A DNA stretch of 64,000 bases from Apoda limacodes. Taxonomy: Eukaryota > Arthropoda > Insecta > Lepidoptera > Limacodidae. The DNA lies in NCBI GenBank assembly GCA_946406115.1, contig OX291540.1:4398563-4462562 (forward strand). The letters run 5' to 3'. The translations under genes and the position numbers were made by a program. The notes under the pieces were generated by a model. It made no database searches. It was not told the origin of the DNA and worked only from the letters and a program-made list of their open reading frames with translations. The number at the start of each line of letters is the position of its first letter. Position 1 is the stretch's first letter. Shown piece after piece: positions 55,345 to 64,000 of this stretch.

Positions 55345-55704
55345 ACTACCTCATAGGTGGCGTGGAAACGTGTGCATATTATGACGATAACAACTTTTAT
55401 AATTTTTTAAATCGTTATATCTCAGAAACGGTGGCTCGTAAGAAAAAAAGTATTGATACATTTTTTATAGATAATTTTATGATCTACAATTTTTGTCCGA
55501 GGTACTTTTATGATAAAACTTACCGTTTTGCTGAAAATCGCGAATAACTCATTTTTGACCTTTGACCTTGAATTAAAAAGTTTCCATACAAGGGAATGAT
55601 GGGGAACTTCTAGACATTGTTTATAATTGGGATTTGAACAATTTCACTGAAATTCAGCTTGTTGGGACTTTATGTAACTTTGAATGTCTAAATTGACCGG
55701 ACTA
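55345..55704 (-). repeat. Right long TIR of the PIN-nuclease transposon
   Basis: Reverse complement of 53171-53530. It ends AAATTGACCGGACTAT. It contains GAAACGGTGGCTCGTAAGAA and TTTTTGACCTTTGACCTTGA. Confidence 0.85.
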
Positions 55705-55989
55705 TAAAAGAATGTCCCAATTAATAGATTGACAGTAATAGGTAGTTCTAAAGTACAACTGAAATAGTTAAACAGAAATATGTGCAACATATCTGTCTAA
55801 ATTCAAAATATCATTGGATGTATTTGATGTGACATTTAAGTCATCTTGAGATTCGTTATTGTACTGGTTAAAAAATTCTGAACCCATATGGCAAACATGA
55901 TATCAGCTGCAAATCTTTGAGAGATATTGACACAGTGTTGCCACATGTATGGATTTATTCGTACACGTACGAAATTTTGAACAATATCT

Positions 55990-57330
55990 CCGAAAACATC
56001 TCATTATACAAGCGGTAGAACACACACGGGGAGGCAAAGTCTCTCCTCAGACTTAAGGGTTGGATATGGCTTGTGAGTTCGGGATCGTTTACAATTCTCA
56101 CAGCCCCTCGTTGAACTAAGTCAAAACGGCCAAGCTGGTATTCGAGTGAACCATGTGGGGCCGGATTTGCGACTTGTAAAGCAGCAACCTTAGCCCCGAA
56201 GTGAAGTACAGCTTCGCTCTGTTGAGTACACCAAGTTTTTGGACGCCAGCTTCACCTTGTCAAGCAAATGTAAGGAGATGTCATCACCAAGGATCCCAAT
56301 GCTCTTGGAGATGGAGAGAGGAGTTCTGTCATCGTGGGACCACAGTAAATGGAATTTTCTTAGCGGTGAACGCGCAGACTTGTGTCTTCTTATGGTTGAA
56401 TCGGGCCAAATTTTCCCGTCCCCAGTCAGAGACCTTGGTCGGAGTGGTCTCAATTTAAGACACAAGTTTTTCGCGCTTTTTCTCCACATCGGAACGAGAG
56501 ATGTTTGCACGGCCCGTGTAAAAAGTGTCTCCAGTGCTGTCATCTACAAAGTAATGTTGATGTCTAAAGTTTCATTGATATGCAGTAGAAACAGCGTAGG
56601 AGACAGCACAGAGCCTTGCGGGACACCAGCATTATTGTCCATGCTATCAGAGCAACTACCGTCAACTACTACAACTACTACGTATTAGTCTGCCGGACTA
56701 AAAGCTAGCCACCCATTTGCACAAACCCTCAACTCCGTAAGATGGTAACTTTAATAGAATACCCCAGTGCCAGGCCCGATCGAACGCCTTTACTGTGTCC
56801 AGGCTACATGCCAGTGCCAACCTCTGACACTCAATGGCTAGTGCCCATCGGTGTGTGAGATACACTAAAATGTCACTAGTCGAGCGACCGTGGCGAATGC
56901 CATAGTGACGGTCGCTGACCAGGTCTTGTTTTTCTAGGTATCTTAGCAGCTGCGTATTGATCATACGCTTCATCACCTTGGAGAGGAGAGAGGTAATAGC
57001 GATTGGCCTGTCATTCGTCACCGGGTGCACATTCGTAGTCTTCCATAAAGACGAAAATTGCCTAGCGTTGTAGGAGAGCGCGAAGAGGCGCGTGAGTACA
57101 GAACACAACTCAGGGGCACACTGTTTAAGCACCACTCCTGGTATACCGTCTGGCCCACTAGACTCATGAACATTTAGAGAAAGCAATGACTGCCGGACCG
57201 CCGATTATGTTATGGAGATTTCCGGCATGGTCTTACCGCACCACGGTATAGTAATACTACCAAGTGGATCGGCTTTCTCTTTAGCACTATGGTCAAGTCA
57301 CCAACGGTCTTTCGCAGTGGAAGATGGTCA
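55990..57330 (-). mobile_element. Jockey/CR1-like LINE, minus strand, 5'-truncated
   Basis: Read leftwards: SAKEKADPLGS (about 57290), then an open frame 57186-56698 with ESSGPDGIPGVVLKQCAPEL, PIAITSLLSKVMKRMIN, HYGIRHGRSTSDIL and the catalytic CSLDTVKAFDRAWH block. Next come NNAGVPQGSVLSPTLF-type text (about 56600), a decayed thumb region with SIGILGDDISL (about 56270), and a C-terminal YQLGRFDLVQRGAVRIVNDP block (56100). The YADD box is lost in a rearranged, repeated CAACTACTACAAC stretch (about 56655). It belongs to the same family as the EEP fragment at 7.74-9.48 kb, complementing it. It is inactive. Confidence 0.83.
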
Positions 57331-57334
57331 TAAG

Positions 57335-57990
57335 AATGGATTATTAATAATAGGACATCGGTGTCAAGGCTGTGACTATTAACTTTTCAAATCCCAAATT
57401 TCTACAATCTATAACATAAAGAACTAACATATCATGTGTCAGCTTCCTCACGATAGGATTGCAAGTTGTCAATATTTCGATGGGGTTTCCTGCTTACGAC
57501 TTTGGCTTCAGAAAAACCTCCAGAAGTCAGTAGTTCGTAATTGGCGTCAAGCTTTAAGGATTGTTTAGTAATTGCTATGGACATAAACACTGCAAGGCTT
57601 GCTTTATTTGCAACCGAGTGAATGAAACGATCTTACTTCCTGGTCAATGGAATCTATTGAATTGAACATGTTCTAGATTTGATAGACGCCTTGTTATACT
57701 GATCAAATAGGACAAAAAACTTCGACATTTCGGATTGGAATCCTAAGTTATATGCTCATAAGAATACGTCAATGTTATCACCAAAATCTTTGTACATTTT
57801 TGTTTCCCAATAGCTTGTAAAAAACAAATCCATGCAAAGTTTACACAAGGCAAACGCCTCCTTGAATCGCTGGATACCATTTTCTTTTTGCGCTATCTTC
57901 ATACTGGCAATTAAGGCAAAGATTCCAGTTTATTTCGGCCTTTTCGTTTCGCTTATGTAAACTAATCGACCCAACAACACCTAACTCCAT
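57335..57990 (-). pseudogene. Second PIN-like nuclease pseudogene (different family)
   Basis: From an ATG at 57990 on the minus strand: MELGVVGSISLHKR, then INWNLCLNCQ (a CxxC module), and after a frameshift RFKEAFALCKLC. Further on in one mostly open frame: FFVLFDQYNKASIKSRTC, SIAITKQSLKL, DNLQSYREEADT and SLDTDVLLLIIH (about 57340-57370). The triplet FDxY...SIK, EEADT and DTDVLLL follows the order of acidic motifs in FEN1/PIN-like nucleases and in the gene at 53.6-55.2 kb. The protein sequence is otherwise unlike that gene. Stops occur at about 57750, 57655 and 57415. The right end of the minus-strand LINE touches it at ~57330. Confidence 0.5.
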
Positions 57991-58089
57991 GTTTACTTGT
58001 TAACAGTTATATACATAGGTTCGTAACTTAAAGTGTAGAATAAGTATGTATTATTTATTAAGTTTCAAACACAACCAAAATTATAAATA

Positions 58090-58640
58090 TTATATTAATA
58101 TAACCAAACTAATTAGGTACATACACAGCAGTGTACAAACAGAGCGAGAATAATCCAAATTTTGACAAAAGTGGTAATTAGTTTGAGTAAGGTCCGGAGA
58201 GTATGGTGGGTGTCGGAGACATTCCAATCCTACTTCCTCTAGTTTCGCCACCGTCTGTTGTGCAGTATGTGGTCTAGCGTTGTCCTGAAGCAGTAGTGGG
58301 TTGGAGCGGTTGACCAATCTCGGCTGTCTGACGGCTAGCTTTTCCATCATGGTTTCCAATTGTCGGCAATACAGATCTGCCGTTATCGTCTGACCAGATC
58401 TTAGGAAGCTGTAGTGGATGACACCAACGTTATTCCACCAAACACTAACCAGTAACTTTTTTTGAGGCAACTTTCGCTTGGGGCAGGATTTAGCCGCTTC
58501 TCCTAGATTTTACCACTGTTTCGATTATCGTATAGGATCCATTTTCATCACAAGTAATGATACAATTCAAAATCCCCTCGTTATTGTGACGGTAGAGTAA
58601 CGTGACGCAGCAGTCGACGCTTCTAGTTCTATTAAATATC
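58090..58640 (-). pseudogene. Mariner transposase fragment, minus strand
   Basis: Reading leftwards from 58640: LLYRHNNEGILNCIITCDEN (first catalytic Asp block, CDE), then KKLLVSVWWNNVGVIHYSFL (58455), GQTITADLYCRQLETMMEKL, NPLLLQDNARPHTAQQT (second Asp) and HPPYSPDLTQTNYHF, where the third Asp of D34D is replaced by Asn (TNYHF instead of SDYHF). The N-terminal helix-turn-helix region and C-terminus are missing. It is a different mariner lineage from the one at 0.85-1.8 kb (the GVIHYSFL and QLETMM motifs are absent there). Confidence 0.82.
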
Positions 58641-58987
58641 ACTTGCATATGTAAGGATATTTGCATATTTGGTATGTTTCAATTAATTACTTTTTGCACA
58701 TTTGTATGATACGAGCAAACATGACTTATACGCCATCTTTGGATAAGAGGTATAGAAGTTAGAAGTGAGAAGGGGCACACATTTTTTTGTAGTTTTCAAG
58801 TTATACGCTTACCATCGAATATATAGATATAAAATAAGCTTTTGACTTCAACTCTAAAACTGTTCTCCAAAAATTAGGTCAGTTCATATTTTTTAACTAA
58901 TTTACTAATTTCTATCTACTAATTTCAATCCTTAGATTCTATTGGGAACAGTCTCAAGTACGCTAAATTTGGGAATTCGAGTCCCTC

Positions 58988-59140
58988 ATATCAAATCATC
59001 ATCATGTTAGCTTATACTGGTCCACTGCTGGACATAAGCCTCCTCTAAAGCGCGCCATTTCTCCCGGTCCTATGCCTTCCGCATCCAGCCACCAATCACC
59101 CTTTAAAGGTCGTCGGTCTACCGGGCTGGAGGTCATTATC
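58988..59140 (-). mobile_element. RTE-like LINE 3' end, minus strand
   Basis: The reverse complement matches the end of the element at 63640-63800: GTGGCTGGATGCGGAAG, GGAGAAATGGCGCGC, GGAGGCTTATGTCCAGCAGT and a terminal ATGATGATGAT. It is strongly 5'-truncated, as is typical for LINE insertions. Confidence 0.78.
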
Positions 59141-61452
59141 AAATAAATATAATTTACAGTAATTTTTTTTAGACATCCGTATATCCTTCCATCCGTTTTT
59201 TTAGCGGCCAAGTAAATTGTAAGTCAAAAGCATTTGAAGTCACTTTGAGATGAAACCGTTTCTTATACATCGATAGACAGTCAGTAAGTCAGACACACCA
59301 TAGTCTAATCATAGGAGTTAATTATTAAAAAGTTTTTAAATATTAAACAAACAAAACAAATAGAAAAGCTTGTGGCCTGTTAGCTGCATTTGTTAATAGG
59401 AATCTCGATAGGTACTACATACCTACCTTCTTATCTGAGGAGTCAGTCAGTCAAGAATCACCGCCCAACGGTTCCCGCATTTTGTTTTCATATTCTCAAA
59501 TTAACGCTATAGCTCGTTTACACACAAAGTAGTTTATTAAAGTTCCATTCACCTCGAGCGATAGAAACCTGGCAGATTGTCACTGATATATGTACAATTA
59601 TGTATTTCTTATATTTAAATACAAAATCCCCAATAGTATTAGGAAACAATTGATAAATATAAATACTTTAGATAAATAGATTAATAGTTTTCATCAAGAA
59701 AATTACTTACTGAAAATATAAAAAAAGACACCTACATTACAAAGAGACGATAAACAATGGTCATATTATCAGAGATAACCTCACCTCCGACGTCACTCAC
59801 GAAAAGTGAACATTACGAGATATTTGCTTACCTACTTAGATAGATAAACGACAAAAAGATCAGGGTTTAGATATGGATGATGACAGGTTACTGACAATTC
59901 GATGCACGCCGCAGGGACGTGTGAATATCCTAATATTAGTAAGAATAACTGACTAGAATGACTTTATACCGCGGGTTTCGTTGCCTTTCTTAGCATCTTT
60001 ACTTTTCGCACCCCATTGTGTTAAAGTTCGTTGGACAGGACTTCAAAAATGCATTTCAGAATTTTATGTGAGTGCGATTGAGAAGCTCACAATTTTTGTG
60101 TGTTCTAAAATTTTAAATAATTACAAAAATAGACTTTTGTTAATACTTTTGACTAAATTTATTTTGAACAAAGTCGGTCCATAAGTTTTTAGATACCTAT
60201 TCGCTCGCGCTCTTGGCGGGTTTCATTGTACGTGACCATTCAGGTTCTAAGGTGTGTGGATGGATTCCCTGCCAATGATGATCTTTACGCCAATACGCCA
60301 ACCATTGCAAAATCACCAAATCGGATAAAAAGTGAAGTGCATTGAAAAAGAAAATAAGAAAATCGCACTTAATGCCAACTATGTATGTAGCTGCAACAGA
60401 AGAAACATTATTATCACTTGCAAGTAAACAGCAGAAATCACGTTTTCAATGAGTAATCACTAACACTAAAACCGTCGATACTCGTCCAGGTATTCGTCGA
60501 TGGCATAAAAGATGCAGAGGTTCTTACTGCACCATTGGCCCATCACCAATCTTTGAGAAGTGCACTTGCGCTTTAAGTAGAAGCCGTGAAACAAGACACC
60601 CTAGCCTAGGTACAATGCTTTTGTATTTTATTACACTTCACGTAGGTAGATACTGTACATATTTTGAGGCATATCGTAATACTATCCTTTTTTTAGCCTT
60701 GCCATTTTGTTATCATAACGCGCTTTTAATGTAGATTAAAAATGGTATTCAATAATCAATAATAAAAAGCTTGACTTAAAAGTATTGTAATCTGTCTCAT
60801 TTTGATAATTTTTATAAGGCTATAGCGTTTTTTGTAGAACCTAAGTTGAACCTAATTGTAAATTGATATCACGTAGATACATTTCCTCTAAAAAATCATT
60901 TTGTCGGCGCACTTGAAGATGACATTTACTTATTTACATAATTTTTACAAATTTAATAGAAATTATAGACAGATCTAATGCGTCGGAAGCAGAAATATTG
61001 AATAGAAATAAGAATATTTGCATTACATTTCAACACAAATGTCATTTTGAAACATGCTATTTCACGGTATTTTAACTTCACACAATTCATAATATTTCTA
61101 TTATATTTTAGTCGGCGACAGAATACAGCCTTCATCTCGGAGCCAGCCAGTCTATTCTACATTGATCGAACAAACGTACAAGGCTATTAAGTGTATAGAT
61201 AACGCAGATACCCGTTGATATTACGCCTATAAAACACAATGGCGTATCAATTGTTAAGAGGTTATCCGGCACGCGGGTAAAGACTGTTTTGTATTATCTA
61301 ATCAAAAAATAATATTATATCATATATATATTATTATTTGAGTTCAAGTAAATATGTTCCGACGTGAAGTGATCTGTGATGCCAAGCGTGGGGCCGTGCG
61401 AAAAATGCTTAGTTAAACAAAAAAAAAATCTTTAAAAAAAATACCTACAAAT
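59141..61452. other. Spacer and 5' flank of putative transporter gene 3
   Basis: AT-rich. Apart from the gag-like scrap at 60485-60600, nothing is recognised. The region just before 61453 should contain the promoter of the third transporter if that call is right. Confidence 0.4.
60485..60600 (+). pseudogene. Retrotransposon gag-like scrap
   Basis: One frame reads VQVFVDGIKDAEV, then LRSALAL, a stop, and VEAVKQD. FVDGIxD followed by a SLxxAL pattern is common in capsid C-terminal regions of insect LTR-retrotransposon Gag proteins. It is too short to classify and may be chance. Confidence 0.3.
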
Positions 61453-61491
61453 ATGTCAAAATCTATAAAAATAACTCCGTTTATGAAACAA
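61453..61491 (+). CDS. Putative first exon of a third Tret1-like transporter (partial gene)
   Basis: A 39-nt ATG-started exon encodes MSKSIKITPFMKQ and is followed by a strong GTGAGT donor, ending in phase 0. The final residues (MKQ after a Pro) mirror MVAPYLKQ and MVAPVIKQ of genes 1 and 2, whose exon 1 also ends AAACAG in phase 0 (here AAACAA). It lies on the same strand, downstream of gene 2. No TM1 exon is visible between 61492 and 64000, so the rest would lie to the right of the window, which is reasonable given introns of 1.6-6 kb in the other two genes. A chance match is possible. Confidence 0.5.
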
Positions 61492-63369
61492 GTGAGTATA
61501 GTAGTTATTTTCTTTGGTCAGTCAGTATTATTTTACAACCCTCCCTAAGCTGGAAATTTATTGATTAATTTTTTTATTAAAACATGCTTAAATAATAATA
61601 ATAATAATAACTTAAAGAAATTGCGAATTTATTAATACTCTACAATCAATATTATACTTGGAGATATAAGCAAATAAATAACTTTATAACAACATAGGTA
61701 CCTACATAATTGGCGGGAAACGATTGAGTCGCATGGAAAAACCTAGCTGCCTTCTTTTATTTGTTTTAATAAGAGCAAAAATAATGAAATTAATAAAGTA
61801 TCATGACATAAAAACAAACTATATCACTCGCCCAAAGAAAATAATATACAGTTTGTATGTACAACACCAATGCACTAACTTAAGGATGTGACAACCAATA
61901 ACCTTCAGTTAAATCTAAAGTGACTTGTGAAACTAATAAAAAAGTCTGAATTTGAAATCAAGCACAAATTTTATTTAAATACTGTGTTTTAAACAAGATT
62001 CAAGTTATTAAAACAAGTTTTTAGATAAAAGCTTTGAAACTGCATCAAACTAGAAGCTTTTTATAACTTTTTGTTATTTATATTATCAGGAATCAATTTT
62101 ATTAATGTTATTAACACTTTGCATTTGTCAGATATCTTAATTATTTTTTATCAATCAGTTAGTCAAATATTTTATCAGACAATAATACTGTAATTAATTT
62201 TACAAATGATAATTGCAAAAATGCTAATTAGACTGTGCTTTCCTAACATAAAATTATACTTAATCTCAATATATTTATTTTCATAGTTAGGTACCCTATA
62301 CAGATAACATCAAGCTAAAATATTTATCAGACTAAATTACTTGTTGACCGGGTGAATGTAGCGGTACATGTTGCAGCTCACTTGAAACAGAGATAAAAAC
62401 ATATAGCTATCATTCATACCCTGTTCTATCATTATACCACTTTTTTCTCTAAAGACTTACGGGACAATCATATGTGTCCAGATACATTGTATCAACATCA
62501 GTGTAGCCACGATAGGCTCACCCCCTGTCCCTGTCACGCAGGACTTAAAATGGTTGGTTAAAAGGGGCTGTCCCCCAAAATATTATGTTGGTGCGTAGAT
62601 TCCCAGCCACTCGTTGGTTACCCCCTTTTGGAAGACGTTATACATCTGAATGCAATAAAATAGAGACTATTTGCAGGCATTCCCAGTAAATGTTATAAGC
62701 ATGTAAGCTAACACAAGGCTAAGGTATGATTTGCAAACCTTGACAAATACAAAAAAAATATCTTTTTTTTAAAAATTAAAGAAGTGACACTCCTCAAATC
62801 AACCTATTGGGTCCATGTTCTCCGAAACGTTTTTTTAATGCTTTTATTTAGTTTCACCTGTACCGTTGTCTGTAATCAACTCTAGTAAAATTTGACCCAC
62901 TTCCCGGTTTTCAATTGAGTTGAAATTTTGCGTACACACGTAAATCGGATGACAATGCAATATAATGATGTCATGGAGCTGGTCTGATCTGAAACTGCTG
63001 TTTAAATATTCGCAATATAAATTTTACACAAAAATGGTTTGAAGGACACTTGCTAGCCGCTTTGCGTTTTAATTTATTACCGTAATAGGGACATACACTT
63101 CACAAATAATTATAGGAAAATTTTGTGAAGCATTGCTTTTCCAATTTTATTAGATAACTCATTTTTAGATTTGTTTTGATCTATTTTTGGGGTCCTATTA
63201 CTGGAATATTTATCACTCATTTCTATGTTTGTACGTCCGTCTACCTACCGTTTTGAAGCAGGCAAATTCGTCTTAATTTGAAATTTTGCAATTATGTACA
63301 TCGCTATTACTAATATTATTTTAGTACTCAAAAATCTATTAAAAATAATTGCCACATATATGAAGAGGT
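61492..63369. other. Putative intron 1 of transporter gene 3, nothing recognised
   Basis: AT-rich sequence with a short (AAT)n run at 61589-61609. No exon resembling the 136-nt TM1 exon was found. Confidence 0.4.
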
Positions 63370-63820
63370 CTTCACGTCGCCTATACCGCAAAGTCTAAAG
63401 ACGAAAGTCTTTGACCAGTGCGTCAAAGTTTGACACTTACCAGTGGCTGGTCCACAAGTTCAAGGTCGCACAGCGCGCAATGGAGCGAGCTATGCTCGGA
63501 GTATTTTATTGAGGGATCGAATCCGAAATGATTACATCCGGAAGAGAACCTAAGTATTTGCAAGCTGAAGTGGCAGTGGGTTGGCCACGTCTGTCGGAGG
63601 ACCGATGGCCGATGGAGCAGACGTGTCCTACAGTGAAGACCGCGTATGGGAAGGCGAAGCGTGGGACGCCCTCCAGCCCAGTGGTCCGACGACCTTAAAA
63701 CGGTGGCTGGTGGTGGCTAGATGCGGAAGACAGGGGGCCGGTAGAAATGGCGCGCAATAAAGGAGGCTTATGTCCAGCAGTGGGCCAATATAAGCTGATA
63801 TGATATGACGGAGCATCACT
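63370..63820 (+). mobile_element. RTE-like LINE, 3' end
   Basis: Frames in two phases read VFDQCV, then QRAMERAMLGV (63470), KLKWQWVGHVCRRTDGRW (63565) and KRGRPPARWSDDLKTVAGG-type text (63650-63710), ending REEAYVQQW-like. This is the conserved C-terminal region of RTE-type endonuclease/reverse-transcriptase proteins. It ends TATAAGCTGATATGATATGA. The minus-strand sibling is at 58988. Confidence 0.82.
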
Positions 63821-63829
63821 TGTGGGAGG

Positions 63830-63960
63830 GCTCGACCGATTTGGGTGATTTCTTATTTCGGATTCGCGCACTTAGGGTAAACCACTCATACGATTGCAAT
63901 GAAATTTTGGTAAGTGGTTGTGCACACGCATATCTATGAATAAAAATATTTTAACAGCAG
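63830..63960 (+). repeat. Dispersed hairpin-type repeat, partial
   Basis: TTCGGATTCGCGCACTTAGGG followed by ATTGCAATGAAATTTTGGTAAG and GTTGTGCACACGC matches the repeat at 5440-5505. Confidence 0.6.
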
Positions 63961-64000
63961 TTTATGTATTTGGAGTGAATAAATACGGGGATGAACGGGA

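Larger units (their letters stand above)
53170..55706 (+). mobile_element. DNA transposon with ~360-bp TIRs encoding a PIN/FEN1-like nuclease
   Basis: The ends ATAGTCCGGTCAATTTAGAC (53170) and GTCTAAATTGACCGGACTAT (to 55706) open inverted repeats of roughly 360 bp (53171-53530 and 55345-55704). By eye they are about 90 percent complementary, for example ACGAGCCACCGTTTCTGAGATAT in one arm and its complement in the other. Between them, on the plus strand only, lies one broken gene (53576-55190). No DDE/RNase H transposase motif is visible, so the PIN-like protein is the only mobilisation candidate inside. The target-site duplication is not clear. Confidence 0.85.

Noticed and set aside
1..64000. 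CRISPR array, operon or prokaryotic defence system
   Set aside because: No regularly spaced repeats with unique spacers, and gene structure is eukaryotic with introns.

Overview
This 64 kb window looks like a gene-poor, AT-rich stretch of a lepidopteran (moth or butterfly) nuclear genome. The evidence is spliced genes with GT-AG introns and dense, mostly dead transposable elements. These include mariner, pogo-like, Ty3/gypsy, jockey/CR1-like and RTE-like LINEs and SINEs. Two short dispersed repeats, recognisable by GTGGCAAACAAG and by GTGCGAGTCGGACTCGCGC, are of a kind I associate with Lepidoptera. I see no bacterial-type operon, CRISPR array or intact tRNA or rRNA gene.

The host genes form a tandem plus-strand cluster of sugar-transporter paralogues (MFS, facilitated trehalose transporter Tret1-like). 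Gene 1 is join(2512..2535, 6508..6643, 12629..13911) and encodes 480 aa. Gene 2 is join(41800..41823, 43474..43609, 48068..49344) and encodes 478 aa. Both have a 24-nt first coding exon, a 136-nt second exon and a third exon of about 1.28 kb, with the same intron phases (0, then 1). A third first-exon candidate at 61453..61491 suggests another paralogue continuing past the right edge. All introns and spacers are filled with repeats.

Layout: 0.85-1.8 kb is a broken mariner. 2.5-13.9 kb is gene 1, with a dead pogo-like transposase and a MITE in intron 1 and two LINE fragments in intron 2. 14-19 kb is mostly unrecognised AT-rich DNA with an (AT)n microsatellite. 19-30 kb is a rearranged Ty3/gypsy retrotransposon: gag, an inverted LTR copy, a decayed pol and a 3' LTR. 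It is interrupted by LINE tails and by a minus-strand pseudogene of a transposase-like family I cannot name. 30.3-31.2 kb is a TA-flanked MITE. 31.6-34 kb is a LINE with a tRNA-like sequence just before ORF1. 37.9-40.9 kb is a LINE split by a 1.88 kb pogo-like deletion derivative that retains a PHD finger. 41.8-49.3 kb is gene 2, whose second intron holds a foldback element, a 1.86 kb long-TIR element and an inverted pair of 5S-rRNA-like segments. 53.2-55.7 kb is a DNA transposon with roughly 360-bp inverted ends. It encodes a FEN1/PIN-like nuclease and a cysteine-rich domain, with no DDE transposase that I can see. 56-57.3 kb is a minus-strand LINE that abuts a second PIN-like nuclease pseudogene. 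58.1-58.6 kb is a minus-strand mariner. RTE-type LINE tails lie at 59.0 and 63.4-63.8 kb.

The only features I expect to be functional host genes are the two (probably three) transporters. The most interesting system is the long-TIR, PIN-nuclease-encoding transposon at 53.2-55.7 kb. All identifications were made by eye from motifs, without database searches.
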